Assembly: GCF_008923245.1 (NCBI RefSeq)
Contig: NZ_WBOS01000017.1
Span: 1 to 64,000 of the forward strand
Reading direction: 5' to 3'
Source: Cytobacillus depressus
GTDB lineage: Bacteria; Bacillota; Bacilli; Bacillales; Cytobacillaceae
Length of the DNA stretch: 64,000 bases
Shown here in pieces: positions 35,258-44,143 of the stretch. The translations under genes were made by a program, and so were the position numbers. The notes under the pieces were generated by a model, which saw nothing but the letters and a program-made list of their open reading frames with translations, was not told the DNA's origin and ran no database searches. Positions within the stretch are counted from its first letter, which is position 1; each line of letters starts with the position of its first letter.

Positions 35258-35875
35258 TTGAAGCTGCTGGCCGTGACGAATGATCGGTTCAAGGTGGATC
35301 ATCTAACTAAAATTATGATTGATACAGAACCGTTCGTAGATTATTTCATTATTAGAGAACGGACGAAAACAGCCAATGAATTCATAGAGTTGATCACTGC
35401 ATTGACTGAAGCAAATGTCAGTAAGGATAAATTAATTGTGAATGACAGGGTGGATATAGCTGTTGTTTCGAATATTCAACGAGTGCAGCTTCCAGGCCAT
35501 GGGCTTGCCATTTCGCAGGTGAAAGGCGATTTTCCCCAGTTACTTGCGGGACAGTCAGTACATTCCGCTATGGAGGCTGAACGCGCTTCGTATGCAGGAG
35601 CCGATTGGCTGTTATATGGACATGTATTTGAAACGAACTGCAAAAATGGCGTAGAACCCCGCGGGCTTTTGGAACTTCAAGAAATCTCGAAAAAAATGAC
35701 GGTTGATTTGTATGCAATTGGAGGGATCAAACCGGAACATATCGACATGCTGCACAATATCGGGGTAAATGGGATCGCTGTCATGTCAACGATCTTTGAA
35801 AGCGATGATCCCGTTTTGGCTGTAAAGGAATATCATGAGGCTTGTCAACAAATTATCTGCATTTCAAAAGGTTGA
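35258..35875 (+). CDS. tenI: Thiazole tautomerase TenI
   Basis: A 205-residue TIM-barrel protein of the ThiE/TenI superfamily. It has the phosphate-binding ending YAIGGIKPEHIDML and GIAVMSTIFES, and the loop DWLLYGHVFETNCKNG, whose His is placed like the catalytic His of B. subtilis TenI, which aromatises the thiazole tautomer made by ThiG. ThiE-type pyrimidine-binding residues are not obvious. It starts at a TTG (35258) after AGGGGGAATG. First gene of the riboswitch-controlled operon; spacing to thiS is 16 bases. Confidence 0.87.
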   Translation: MKLLAVTNDRFKVDHLTKIMIDTEPFVDYFIIRERTKTANEFIELITALTEANVSKDKLIVNDRVDIAVVSNIQRVQLPGHGLAISQVKGDFPQLLAGQSVHSAMEAERASYAGADWLLYGHVFETNCKNGVEPRGLLELQEISKKMTVDLYAIGGIKPEHIDMLHNIGVNGIAVMSTIFESDDPVLAVKEYHEACQQIICISKG

Positions 35876-35891
35876 AAGGAGCTGAATTTTA

Positions 35892-36092
35892 ATGAGTATT
35901 ACACTAAATGGTCAAGCTTATAAACTACCCGAAGATGTCTCAACCGTTCAGCAATTACTTGAGCATTTGGAGCTCTCCAAACGGATCGTGATTGTTGAAG
36001 TAAATAAGGAAATTGTTCAAAAAGACCAATATGATCGCCCCATTCGCGAACGTGACCAAGTTGAGATGATCCATTTTGTAGGAGGAGGATGA
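35892..36092 (+). CDS. thiS: Sulfur carrier protein ThiS
   Basis: A 66-residue ubiquitin-fold sulfur carrier ending in VGGG; the terminal Gly-Gly is adenylated by ThiF and converted to the thiocarboxylate that donates sulfur to the thiazole ring. Here the sequence ends GGG, one glycine longer than the minimal tail. AAAGGAG precedes the ATG. It overlaps the first possible thiG start. The glycine oxidase gene thiO, which separates tenI and thiS in B. subtilis, is absent. Confidence 0.93.
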   Translation: MSITLNGQAYKLPEDVSTVQQLLEHLELSKRIVIVEVNKEIVQKDQYDRPIRERDQVEMIHFVGGG

Positions 36093-36094
36093 AG

Positions 36095-36868
36095 ATGAGC
36101 ATGTTAAAAATAGGCGATAAAACATTTCAATCAAGACTTTTACTAGGGACAGGAAAGTATCCATCTTTTGAAATACAAAAGGAAGCAGTCCGTGTGTCCG
36201 ATGCTGAAATTCTTACATTTGCCGTAAGAAGGATGGACGTATTCGAGCCGTCACAGCCAAACTTCCTTGAAATGCTAGATTTATCGAAATATACGTTACT
36301 TCCAAATACGGCAGGAGCCAAGACAGCTGAAGAAGCGGTACGGACGGCGAAACTGGCCAAAGCATCAGGGCTGTGTGACATGATAAAGGTAGAAATTATC
36401 GGCTGCGACCGGACGCTTTTACCTGACCCTGTAGAAACGTTGAGAGCGTCTGAAATGCTGTTAGCAGAAGGGTTCACTGTGCTCACCTATACATCGGACG
36501 ATGTTGTCTTGGCAAGGAGGCTTGAAGAGCTTGGTGTTCATGCCGTCATGCCGGGTGCATCACCGATTGGTTCCGGAAAAGGTATTTTAAATCCGCTACA
36601 TTTGAATTTTATTATTGAACAATCTTCCGTTCCTGTTATTATCGATGCTGGCATTGGCTCACCAAAGGATGCAGCATATGCCATGGAGCTTGGAGCTGAT
36701 GCGGTTCTATTGAATACCGCAGTGTCCGGTGCGAAAAATCCCATAAAAATGGCTAAAGCTATGAAGCTCGCCATCGAAGCCGGCCGTTTAGGTTTTGAAG
36801 CTGGCCGGATCGAGGAAAGGGATTATGCTGTGGCAAGCAGTCCGCTTGAAGGATTGCTTCCGTCGTGA
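36095..36868 (+). CDS. thiG: Thiazole synthase ThiG
   Basis: A 257-residue TIM-barrel thiazole synthase that condenses deoxyxylulose 5-phosphate, dehydroglycine and ThiS thiocarboxylate. The Schiff-base lysine lies in CDMIKVEIIG. FQSRLLLGTGKYPS at the N terminus and AVMPGASPIGSGKGI with DAGIGSPKDA are the family marks. The ATG at 36095 is chosen because GGAGGAGG ends about eight bases earlier; an ATG at 36089 touches that site. The stop overlaps the thiF start by four bases. Confidence 0.94.
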   Translation: MSMLKIGDKTFQSRLLLGTGKYPSFEIQKEAVRVSDAEILTFAVRRMDVFEPSQPNFLEMLDLSKYTLLPNTAGAKTAEEAVRTAKLAKASGLCDMIKVEIIGCDRTLLPDPVETLRASEMLLAEGFTVLTYTSDDVVLARRLEELGVHAVMPGASPIGSGKGILNPLHLNFIIEQSSVPVIIDAGIGSPKDAAYAMELGADAVLLNTAVSGAKNPIKMAKAMKLAIEAGRLGFEAGRIEERDYAVASSPLEGLLPS

Positions 36869-37878
36869 ACAGCCGGTATTCAAGGCAGGAATTATTTGAG
36901 CCGATTGGAGAAAAAGGCCAAAAGAAAATTAGCCAAGCTCATATTTTAATCATTGGCGCAGGGGCGCTTGGCTCGGCAAGTGCAGAGATGCTTATACGCG
37001 CCGGCGTCGGGAAGCTTACGATTGTTGACCGGGATATACTTGACTGGAGCAATTTGCAAAGGCAGCAGCTTTATACTGAGAAGGATGTCATTGACCAGCT
37101 CCCTAAGGCTGTTGCGGCTAAGAAGCGGCTAAGTGAAATTAACAGCACGGTTGATGTTGAAACGATTGTGGCTGATGTCACAGCAGACAATGCGGAAGAG
37201 CTTGTCTGCGGAAAAACGTTGATTGTAGATGCAACCGATAATATAGAAACGAGACTATTAATGAATGATGCTTCAAGGAAGCTGGACATTCCATTTTTTA
37301 TGGGAGCGGTTGTTGCGAGTTATGGACTGACTTATCCAATTGGATTCGGGGAGCGTCCTTGTCTTCATTGTTTGTTGAACACACTGCCGCCACAAACACT
37401 TACATGTGATACAGCAGGAGTCATCGGTCCGATCATCCAAATGGTGGCGGCTCATCAAGTAACGAATGTATTCAAATATCTTGTCGGTGAAGAAGTGGAT
37501 TCCAACTTGAAATCTTTTGATCTATGGACGGGCGATCAAGCCGCGATAGATGTATCTTCGCTTCGGCGGTCTGATTGTCCGAGCTGTTCGAAAGATGCAA
37601 TATTTCCATTTCTATCTAAGGAAAATCAGACAAGAACGGCTGTCTTATGTGGTCGGGATACGGTGCAATTGACATGGCCTAAAGATCGGAAAGTGGAATT
37701 AAGGCAGCTTGCTGAAGCCATTCATCCAATCGTAACCGGACTCATTTGCAATATGCACCTTGTAGCATGCATTTTTAACGGCCACCGGATTGTTCTTTTC
37801 CGTGACGGTCGTATGTTGGTCCATGGCACTAAGGACGTTGTCAAAGCCAAAACAATTGCGGCCAAGTTGATGGGGTAA
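36865..37878 (+). CDS. thiF: ThiS adenylyltransferase ThiF
   Basis: A 337-residue E1-like enzyme that adenylates the C terminus of ThiS. The nucleotide motif is IIGAGALGSASAEML, followed by D-W-S-N-LQRQQLY and the catalytic Asp of VDATDNIETR. Zinc-binding cysteines are in PCLHC and CPSC. A C-terminal region of about 70 residues extends beyond the minimal ThiF/MoeB fold, as in Bacillus ThiF. Starts at a GTG overlapping the thiG stop. Last gene of the riboswitch operon; a dispersed repeat follows. Confidence 0.93.
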   Translation: MNSRYSRQELFEPIGEKGQKKISQAHILIIGAGALGSASAEMLIRAGVGKLTIVDRDILDWSNLQRQQLYTEKDVIDQLPKAVAAKKRLSEINSTVDVETIVADVTADNAEELVCGKTLIVDATDNIETRLLMNDASRKLDIPFFMGAVVASYGLTYPIGFGERPCLHCLLNTLPPQTLTCDTAGVIGPIIQMVAAHQVTNVFKYLVGEEVDSNLKSFDLWTGDQAAIDVSSLRRSDCPSCSKDAIFPFLSKENQTRTAVLCGRDTVQLTWPKDRKVELRQLAEAIHPIVTGLICNMHLVACIFNGHRIVLFRDGRMLVHGTKDVVKAKTIAAKLMG

Positions 37879-37908
37879 TATTTTTTCTAAAAACATCTCT
37901 TAACAGAA

Positions 37909-37959
37909 AGTACCTGACCCTCAGCGTATTAAAGTATTACTGCACTGGGGTCAGGCATC
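37909..37959. repeat. Dispersed intergenic repeat, full-length copy
   Basis: AAGTACCTGACCCTCAGCG, central TATTAAAGTATTACTGCA and GGGGTCAGGCATC. It lies 31 bases after the thiF stop, between convergent genes, and can form a long hairpin that may act as terminator. Confidence 0.7.
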
Positions 37960-38001
37960 AATTAGAATAATGCTTGCTGAAGCTCTTCTTGCCTTCACCT
38001 G

Positions 38002-40071
38002 TTATTCCAAAGAAATCTTTACAACATCATCTAAATATTTCGTTGTACTGTATCCACTAATAACAAGTTTCACGGAGGTCGCATCGTTATTGTCGAACCG
38101 AATGCTTTGAACAGTTTGGAAATAACGAGGCTGTTCGATTTCTTCATATGAGAATGGGGCTTTGTTCATATCGTATTCTACCCCGTTTTTATCAACAAGC
38201 ACACCTTCAAAGTCCCACTCCATTGAAGTATTAGGTTGCTCTCCATGCTCATTTACAATATTGAAATCAAGCGTCTCATATGCGCGATTCTCAATGTCAT
38301 GATTGCTTAATACAATCTTGGTAGATTGTCCAACTTCCTGTCTGTCTATGGAGATGGTACTGCCCGCATATTCAAAGTCAAACGGATATTCCTGAATATC
38401 GCCCAATTCTATGATAAATGCGTCTTCAAAGTTTAAATAAACAGCTTCAAAGTGAACGTTCACTTCTTTTGGTTTTTCTCCAAAAAAAGGATCAAAATGC
38501 ATTTGAATGGTTTTCCAATTCACATTATATTGGGAACCAATAAAAGAGTTGCCGTACATATGGGCTTTCACTTTTTGATTGTTCATCTCTAGATTGTTAA
38601 AATTAAAATTAAAATTTACGATCCGCTTCTCAGGCTGTTCATTATTTACACCATATTGAAGTACCGTCGCTGTAGGAGCCATAATTAATTTATCAAATCG
38701 AACCGTAAACCCCTCTATTACTGTTTCTTCGTCTAATGCGTATTCAGTGGAAGACTGTTTGGTTACAGGTATTTCGAAGCTCCAATCCCCTGTTTTATTT
38801 TCAATGTTCTCGTAATCCCCATAACCATGACGCCCAGAGGGATCACGAATCAATTTCTGAAGCTTCGTAATCTTGAGTTCGATTGTCCCCTTATCTGTTT
38901 TAAGTGGCAACAAAGCCATCTTTCCTTGAAACACATTCTTTTCTTTATTATTTAATTCTGATTCTATGTCAGGAGGATAATAGTTCGGATATGTTTCATT
39001 GTTCATGATTTCAAACTCATTCCATACATAAATTCCATCACTAAAGCCTAACATAAATTGATTGTCTTCATTTAAATCCTCGATTTCATAATAAACAAGC
39101 GTCTGCAAATCATCAGCAATGACGCTCTTAATCTTCACTTTCACTCCATCGCTTTCCGCTTCCAAGTTCAGCCTTTGACCGAGACCATGCTGAAGAAAGG
39201 CACGCAATTCCTGATCTTCTTCTGTCCATCCATAGTAGAGGTACGTAAACGCCCCTGTAAAGAAACCGATCCCCACCAATAATACGAAAACACTAGCAAA
39301 TGCAAGGCCGATTTTTTTAAGTTTCTTACGCTTCTGTTGTTTTTGCTTCTCCTTTGCTATCAGCCTATCTTTGACGTTCTCTATGAAGCCAGATGGCATA
39401 TGCACTTCAATCCTATCAGTAAGATTTAACATCGTAATCATAACATCCTGAAAGGTAGCCAGATCCTCCTGACATTCTTGACAATGATAAATATGTACTT
39501 CTAAATCAATCTTTTTCGACCGATCCATCTTTCTTTCTAAGTAATCGAGATAATCCTTTTGATACTCCCTGCAGCCATGAAAGGTTGATCCGGACCACAT
39601 TTCATTTCTTATTGACTGAATTCCGGAAAACAAAAGCTCTTTCAACTTTTCTGCTGAAACATGGAGAAGATGTGCCGCTTCCTCCCGAGAGAATCCTTGT
39701 ACATATGTTAGGACCATCGCATCTTTCTCGTCCTGTTGCAATTGATCAAATGCTTTAAATAAATCCTTACGTGTTTCGCTTTCCTCCGAAGCTTGTAAAC
39801 TTCTATCACGAGAAAGCTCTCGACAATTATGTATGAAAATGGATGTAACCCACGTTTCGAATGGTGAGTTCCCTTTCAATCGAGGCCATTCCTTTTGGAC
39901 TTGAATAATGGACCGGTAAAAAAGCTCTTCCATTTGCTGCTGATTACTCAGATAGCACCAACCAAGTGTATAAAACGATTGTTGATGTAGATCGAACCAA
40001 TCGACGATGGATTCCACGCCTTTTTCTCTGAATGTAGTGGTAGATATGGGATCGATTTTTGCTGGAATCAT
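38002..40071 (-). CDS. Fused ECF-like sigma factor, zinc anti-sigma and DUF4179/DUF5643 membrane protein
   Basis: A 689-residue protein. Residues about 1-155 resemble an ECF sigma factor (region 2 around SPFETWVTSIFIHNCRELSRD; region 4 around DAMVLTYVQGFSREEAAHLL). Residues 193-200 carry an anti-sigma zinc motif H-x3-C-x2-C (HIYHCQEC). A transmembrane helix spans about 255-280, and the remaining 400 residues form a presumably extracytoplasmic region like DUF4179/DUF5643. Sigma and anti-sigma parts are normally separate proteins; here they are one chain. Start at 40071 after AAGGGGGAC. Whether the sigma part is still active or only a regulatory relic is unknown. Confidence 0.78.
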   Translation of the reverse strand: MIPAKIDPISTTTFREKGVESIVDWFDLHQQSFYTLGWCYLSNQQQMEELFYRSIIQVQKEWPRLKGNSPFETWVTSIFIHNCRELSRDRSLQASEESETRKDLFKAFDQLQQDEKDAMVLTYVQGFSREEAAHLLHVSAEKLKELLFSGIQSIRNEMWSGSTFHGCREYQKDYLDYLERKMDRSKKIDLEVHIYHCQECQEDLATFQDVMITMLNLTDRIEVHMPSGFIENVKDRLIAKEKQKQQKRKKLKKIGLAFASVFVLLVGIGFFTGAFTYLYYGWTEEDQELRAFLQHGLGQRLNLEAESDGVKVKIKSVIADDLQTLVYYEIEDLNEDNQFMLGFSDGIYVWNEFEIMNNETYPNYYPPDIESELNNKEKNVFQGKMALLPLKTDKGTIELKITKLQKLIRDPSGRHGYGDYENIENKTGDWSFEIPVTKQSSTEYALDEETVIEGFTVRFDKLIMAPTATVLQYGVNNEQPEKRIVNFNFNFNNLEMNNQKVKAHMYGNSFIGSQYNVNWKTIQMHFDPFFGEKPKEVNVHFEAVYLNFEDAFIIELGDIQEYPFDFEYAGSTISIDRQEVGQSTKIVLSNHDIENRAYETLDFNIVNEHGEQPNTSMEWDFEGVLVDKNGVEYDMNKAPFSYEEIEQPRYFQTVQSIRFDNNDATSVKLVISGYSTTKYLDDVVKISLE

Positions 40072-40101
40072 AAGCATGTCCCCCTTTTGGACGTAATTCA
40101 C

Positions 40102-40511
40102 TCTTCGATGTTAATTGTTGTACACATTTGGAATTTGATCGTCATTCCATGAAAGCCAATCTTTTTTATCAACAAATGACAATTATTATAAATATTGGCT
40201 TATTATATAGAATATCAAACTTCTTATTCGTTCGTAAGTCTATGTGTTTATTATCTAACTATTCAAAGTTGCTTCCTTCTCTTACCTACTTTTATTTACT
40301 CTAATTTTTCATTGCCTACTTTTTCTCACTTCTGATCTAATGCACCTTTTTTTATTGTTGTTATTACGTGATCATCTCATCAATTTTTAATGTTCTTATT
40401 ATATTTATCTCATTTAAGGAGTCTATCATTTGAAACAAGGAACAAGATAATAACTTATAAAAAAACATTAAATGAATATATATAAGCATTAAAAATTGGA
40501 GGTTGTTTATT
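40102..40511. other. AT-rich intergenic region
   Basis: About 410 bases, very AT-rich, holding the divergent upstream regions of the sigma-fusion gene and the YheE-like gene. No repeat, RNA motif or additional frame is supported. Confidence 0.5.
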
Positions 40512-40733
40512 ATGTTGTCTAATTTTAATATCGAAAAAACATTATTTAAAAACCAATTCTCTGAAAGATATCAGTTTGTATTAAATCATAAAGGAAAAAA
40601 TTTAAAAGGTCTTTATCATAATGGAGAGATTATGTGGTTTAATCCTCAACCTATAAATTACCTTAAGGAAAAACATTTAGACAAAATCGAATCTAAAGTT
40701 CATAAAAAAATGAAAAAACATTTATTGCATTAA
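40512..40733 (+). CDS. YheE-like small protein (DUF5342)
   Basis: A 73-residue basic protein resembling YheE/DUF5342 of Bacillus: a beta-rich core (YQFVLNHKGKNLKGLYHNGE, IMWFNPQP) then a lysine/histidine-rich tail (KVHKKMKKHLLH). The ATG at 40512 follows GGAGG with suitable spacing. No function is established for the family. It is surrounded by AT-rich DNA and transcribed alone. Confidence 0.6.
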   Translation: MLSNFNIEKTLFKNQFSERYQFVLNHKGKNLKGLYHNGEIMWFNPQPINYLKEKHLDKIESKVHKKMKKHLLH

Positions 40734-40867
40734 TTAACATATGAAGCTTTTTATTAGCTGGTTTTAGGTAAAGGAAGAAGAATTCATTTCTCACACCTAA
40801 CTAACGGTTTTACAGGTATTTCAATCTCGTTCCTTGCCTACCATAAGGAATAGCTTTCAGAAACAAA

Positions 40868-40912
40868 AAAGCTATCCAAACAGTCGGGAGAGCCTAACTG
40901 TCTGGATAGCAG
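40868..40912 (-). terminator. Rho-independent terminator of the HesB-like selenoprotein gene
   Basis: On the minus strand GCTATCCAGACAGT pairs with ACTGTTTGGATAGC (one wobble) and is followed by TTTTTTG, two bases after the UGA stop of the gene at 40915. Confidence 0.85.
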
Positions 40913-40914
40913 CT

Positions 40915-41205
40915 TCACAATTTTATTAATTGAAACTTGCCTATCCCAAAAACATCATTAACATAATCAAGCTTCGTCCGATCAAAATACACATAATCTC
41001 TTTCGTGAATTAATAGATGAATCCCATCTACTTCAAACTCTTTATCATGACTTAAAGGCTGCTCCTCCAGAGACAGCTTTAACTGAGGGCCCCCTCAGCC
41101 AATCCCCATAGATAAGCGGACGAACAGTTTTTCCGCTTCATCTTTCTGTTCTTTTTGAATCGCATCAGCAAGAATATTAGCGGCACTAGCTGTTAATTTA
41201 ATCAT
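40915..41205 (-). CDS. HesB-like selenoprotein (in-frame UGA = Sec37)
   Basis: A 96-residue IscA/HesB-fold protein read through an in-frame UGA at 41095-41097 (codon 37). The sequence around it is LSMGIGUGGPQLKLS, matching the HesB-related selenoprotein family, in which Sec replaces the first conserved Cys of IscA-type scaffolds. Both sides of the UGA keep the family pattern: MIKLTASAANILADAIQKE before and HDKEFEVDGIHLLIHERDY after. A hairpin 18-37 bases downstream of the UGA (GCUGUCUC..GGAGCAGC) fits a bacterial SECIS. A standard gene caller would stop at codon 37. The terminal UGA at 40915 acts as stop, followed by a terminator. GAGGTGATT precedes the start. Iron-sulfur or selenium-related function unknown. 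Confidence 0.88.
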
Positions 41206-41348
41206 TGTAATCACCTCTTTGTCCTATTATACCCCTTCTCCATTTTAATTTTTAAAGAAATGCTCTTAACTAATCTCGTGGAATATATGTCGAAAGATTC
41301 CTAATTTTGTATTATAGTATATTTAGATCTTTTGATAAGGAGAACTAT

Positions 41349-42503
41349 ATGAAGAGCAAATCATCCATTATTCTTTCAGTGCTTTTTTGTTTTGGACTAA
41401 TTATTTTATCAACTACCCTTATTATTAGAATGTATAATGAAACACAAAACAAAGAAATGGTCCATCTGCCAATCCATGTACATGCGGCAAAGCAAGCAAG
41501 TGTTAGCCCAAAATATTTTGAAGAAACGATTTCACTTGGGGCTATTGGTGATATTCTTATTCATGATTGGGTGTATAATGATGCTAGAACAGGAACTGGA
41601 TATGATTTTAATCCGATGTTCAAGCATGTCGCAAAAAAACTCCAAGAGCCCGATCTTCTGCTTGCCAATCAGGAAACGATTTTAGGCGGAACAGAATTTG
41701 GCATTTCCAGCTATCCACTTTTTAATAGTCCACAAGAAGTGGGAGATGCTTTAATCAATGCTGGAGTGGATATTGTTTCAACAGCCAACAATCATTCGCT
41801 TGATAAAGGTGAGAAAGGGTTGATTGCGTCGATTGACTATATGGATAAAATTCGCCTTCCACATGTCGGTACCTATCGAAATCACGAGGAACAGCAATCA
41901 CTCGTTATATTATCTAGAAAAGGCATTAAAGTAGCATATCTTTCCTACACTTATGGGACGAATGGGATTCCCATTCCCAAAGGGAAAGATTATCTTGTTA
42001 ATCTAATTAATAAGGAGGCAATGAAGGCCGAGATTCATCACGCCAAAGAAAAAGCGGACGTTGTTGTCATGAGTCTTCATTGGGGAAATGAGTATCAGCG
42101 GTACCCGGCAGAAGAACAAAAAGTATTAGGGAAATTTTTAATTAATGAAGGAGTGGACGTTTTATTCGGTCATCATCCACATGTACTACAGCCAATGGAA
42201 TGGATGAAGACTGAGGACGGTCGCGATGCCCTCATTGTTTATTCATTAGGAAACTTTCTTTCCGGACAAAATAGGGATTACAAAGACATTGGCGGCATGA
42301 CTACCATTGAGGTCACAAAAATAAGGGATGAAAATGGAGTAACCATTCAGTTAGCCAATCCAGCCTTTTTTCCTACCTTTGTATCTCATCAAAATTTGAA
42401 AAATTATCGTGTCGTTCCGCTCAATGAAGCTGGCAATTTCGGTTTAAAAAACGCCACAGAAAAATATCAGGAAATTCAGCACCATATGATGGGGAATCTG
42501 TAA
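41349..42503 (+). CDS. CapA/PgsA-like metallophosphatase family protein
   Basis: A 384-residue membrane-anchored protein of the bacterial CapA/PgsA family. An N-terminal signal-anchor (residues about 5-27) is followed by a calcineurin-like fold with GAIGDILIHDWVY, NQETILGG, STANNHSLDKG, MSLHWGNEYQR and LFGHHPHVLQ, all metal-binding signatures. CapA/PgsA proteins assist poly-gamma-glutamate synthesis, but lone copies are common in Bacillus and their role is unclear. No capB/capC is present here. AAGGAGAAC precedes the ATG. Confidence 0.86.
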   Translation: MKSKSSIILSVLFCFGLIILSTTLIIRMYNETQNKEMVHLPIHVHAAKQASVSPKYFEETISLGAIGDILIHDWVYNDARTGTGYDFNPMFKHVAKKLQEPDLLLANQETILGGTEFGISSYPLFNSPQEVGDALINAGVDIVSTANNHSLDKGEKGLIASIDYMDKIRLPHVGTYRNHEEQQSLVILSRKGIKVAYLSYTYGTNGIPIPKGKDYLVNLINKEAMKAEIHHAKEKADVVVMSLHWGNEYQRYPAEEQKVLGKFLINEGVDVLFGHHPHVLQPMEWMKTEDGRDALIVYSLGNFLSGQNRDYKDIGGMTTIEVTKIRDENGVTIQLANPAFFPTFVSHQNLKNYRVVPLNEAGNFGLKNATEKYQEIQHHMMGNL

Positions 42504-42551
42504 TTTTATTGGATAAACATTCATGAAATGTTAAGCGAGAGGATGACAGTA

Positions 42552-43370
42552 ATGACGGTTTTGCGAAGGCAAACAGACGTCTTAAGATATGTGCAGCTAT
42601 TCTTATTTGTTGTCATCATGATCCTAACTCAAAATAAGCAATTCTATATCACTTTTACTGTACTATTAGCAATGATCATTTTTATGTCGATTGCCTCAAT
42701 TCAGACCCGAGTTTTTGTATGGGCGATGATTGCGTATTCACTCGGTTATTTAGTATTATTATACGGGGACAGGCTTATTGATAAACTACCACTTAATATT
42801 AGCTCACTAATGATATTAAATCGTGGTTTATTATTAATTCCCATCTTTTTTATGGCGTACGTCATTAAAAAGTTTAATCGTAATTGGAGTCATTATGTAA
42901 AAAAGCCAAACTGGCAAGCTAAGATTTCATTTCCTTTCATATGGAAGGGATTTCATACGGTTTCAATAAAATTGTTTTTACTTATTGCTTTTTTTATTAA
43001 TTTTGTAGTTTTTATTCCTTTCATTTCTATTTCAAATATGAATCTAATGGACCCATCCTTTTTATTATTTATCATATTTTTCTCAATTGTTAATGGCATA
43101 TTGGAGGAGATTCTATGGAGAGGGATCGTATTAACGAGATTCGTTGATTTAGCTGGTGAAAAAGCCGCTGTTTTATTTTCGGGAATTGGCTTTGGACTTT
43201 CTCACCTTGCCTTTGGTTACTCTTGGTTCGTATGTCTTGGCTTTGCAATTGGCGGAATTTTCTATGCTGGTGTTACCATTCGATCTGGCAGCCTGCTTCC
43301 TGCAATCATTTGGCATTTCTTTTTCAACATTTTAATGATTTTAAGTGGGATTATTCCATATATAGGCTAA
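42552..43370 (+). CDS. CPBP (CAAX-type) intramembrane metalloprotease
   Basis: A 272-residue membrane protein with about eight hydrophobic segments. The Abi/CPBP active-site motifs are LEEILWRGI (EExxxR), FGLSHLAFG (His) and the last helix HFFFNIL (HxxxN). The family includes prenyl-protease Rce1 relatives; Bacillus members are linked to signal-peptide processing or bacteriocin immunity. The start at 42552 is preferred for GAGAGG upstream. It follows the CapA-like gene by 48 bases and may be cotranscribed. Confidence 0.87.
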   Translation: MTVLRRQTDVLRYVQLFLFVVIMILTQNKQFYITFTVLLAMIIFMSIASIQTRVFVWAMIAYSLGYLVLLYGDRLIDKLPLNISSLMILNRGLLLIPIFFMAYVIKKFNRNWSHYVKKPNWQAKISFPFIWKGFHTVSIKLFLLIAFFINFVVFIPFISISNMNLMDPSFLLFIIFFSIVNGILEEILWRGIVLTRFVDLAGEKAAVLFSGIGFGLSHLAFGYSWFVCLGFAIGGIFYAGVTIRSGSLLPAIIWHFFFNILMILSGIIPYIG

Positions 43371-43405
43371 ATAACTAATTGTTGAAGACTTAAGGAGGAA
43401 TTATT

Positions 43406-43693
43406 TTGAAAATACATATTAGCAATAAAGCGGCAGCTTGGTTTGAAGAAGAAATGTTTTTAAATAAAGGAGATTATGTGCGCTTTTTTGCCCGCTATGG
43501 AGGCTGCAGTACCGTTCAGCAAGGCTTTTCATTAGGCATAGCGAAAGATGAGCCAGTTATTGCCGGTGCAGAAACAATAAAGAACGGCATTACCTATTAT
43601 ATTGAAGAAAAAGATCTGTGGTATTTCGACAATCATGATCTTCATGTGGAATTTAATGAGATGGCGAAAGAGCCCGACTATAAATACATCTAA
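43406..43693 (+). CDS. yneR: YneR-type HesB-like protein
   Basis: A 95-residue HesB-fold protein matching YneR of B. subtilis: KAAAWFEEEMFLNKGDYVRFFARYGGCS, FSLGIAKDE and WYFDNHDLHVEFNE. It keeps one cysteine (C32 region) in GGCSTVQQ but lacks the C-terminal CGC motif of true IscA/SufA, so cluster transfer is doubtful. AGGAGG precedes the TTG/ATG start. It lies 2.2 kb from the HesB-like selenoprotein. The neighbouring yneQ and yneP genes confirm the synteny. Confidence 0.88.
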   Translation: MKIHISNKAAAWFEEEMFLNKGDYVRFFARYGGCSTVQQGFSLGIAKDEPVIAGAETIKNGITYYIEEKDLWYFDNHDLHVEFNEMAKEPDYKYI

Positions 43694-43740
43694 AAAACCC
43701 TTTTCATTCACCTGAATTTTGGGAGAATGAAAAGGGTTTT
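43694..43740 (+). terminator. Terminator between yneR and yneQ
   Basis: AAAACCCTTTTCATTC (43694-43709) pairs perfectly with GAATGAAAAGGGTTTT (43725-43740), flanked by A and T runs, so it can serve both convergent genes. Confidence 0.85.
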
Positions 43741-43798
43741 CATATAAGTTATTATGCCTTTCCTCGTTAAAAATCAAGAGAAGGTGTATAAAAATGGG

Positions 43799-44104
43799 CT
43801 ATCTCTTTTTTACTTTCCAAATTTGCTCTAATAATCCTTCTCTTTCAAGAATCTCGGCTTGCCTCTCACCTATAAGATCAAAATGCGAATAGCCGTCCTT
43901 CCGTTGATGGATCCATTCAGCTCTCAAATCATACTTCTTTCCCCATTCAACCAGTTTATTCATATCACTACAGCCCACCTTGGTGACGGTCTTACAGCCT
44001 GGAAAGCGATCATCTAGCCAATAGTGAGTTAGAAATGCGATCTCTCCTCGGTCGATTTTTCGCTTCCATTCGTTCAGTTCTTCTTTTTTTATGCCAAATG
44101 CCAA
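43799..44104 (-). CDS. yneQ: YneQ family protein
   Basis: A 101-residue hypothetical protein matching B. subtilis YneQ: GIKKEELNEWKRKIDRGEIA, HYWLDDRFPGCKTVTKVGC and RKDGYSHFDLIGERQAEIL. No function is known. It is in conserved order between yneR (convergent) and yneP (upstream, same direction), 39 bases after the thioesterase. AAGGAGAGATG precedes the ATG. Confidence 0.83.
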   Translation of the reverse strand: MAFGIKKEELNEWKRKIDRGEIAFLTHYWLDDRFPGCKTVTKVGCSDMNKLVEWGKKYDLRAEWIHQRKDGYSHFDLIGERQAEILEREGLLEQIWKVKKR

Positions 44105-44143
44105 AGATGCATCTCTCCTTAAAACTAATAATTGGATAAAATT

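Noticed and set aside
36127..36486. 119-codon antisense frame inside thiG
   Set aside because: Shadow of a strongly supported gene, with no ribosome site or homology.
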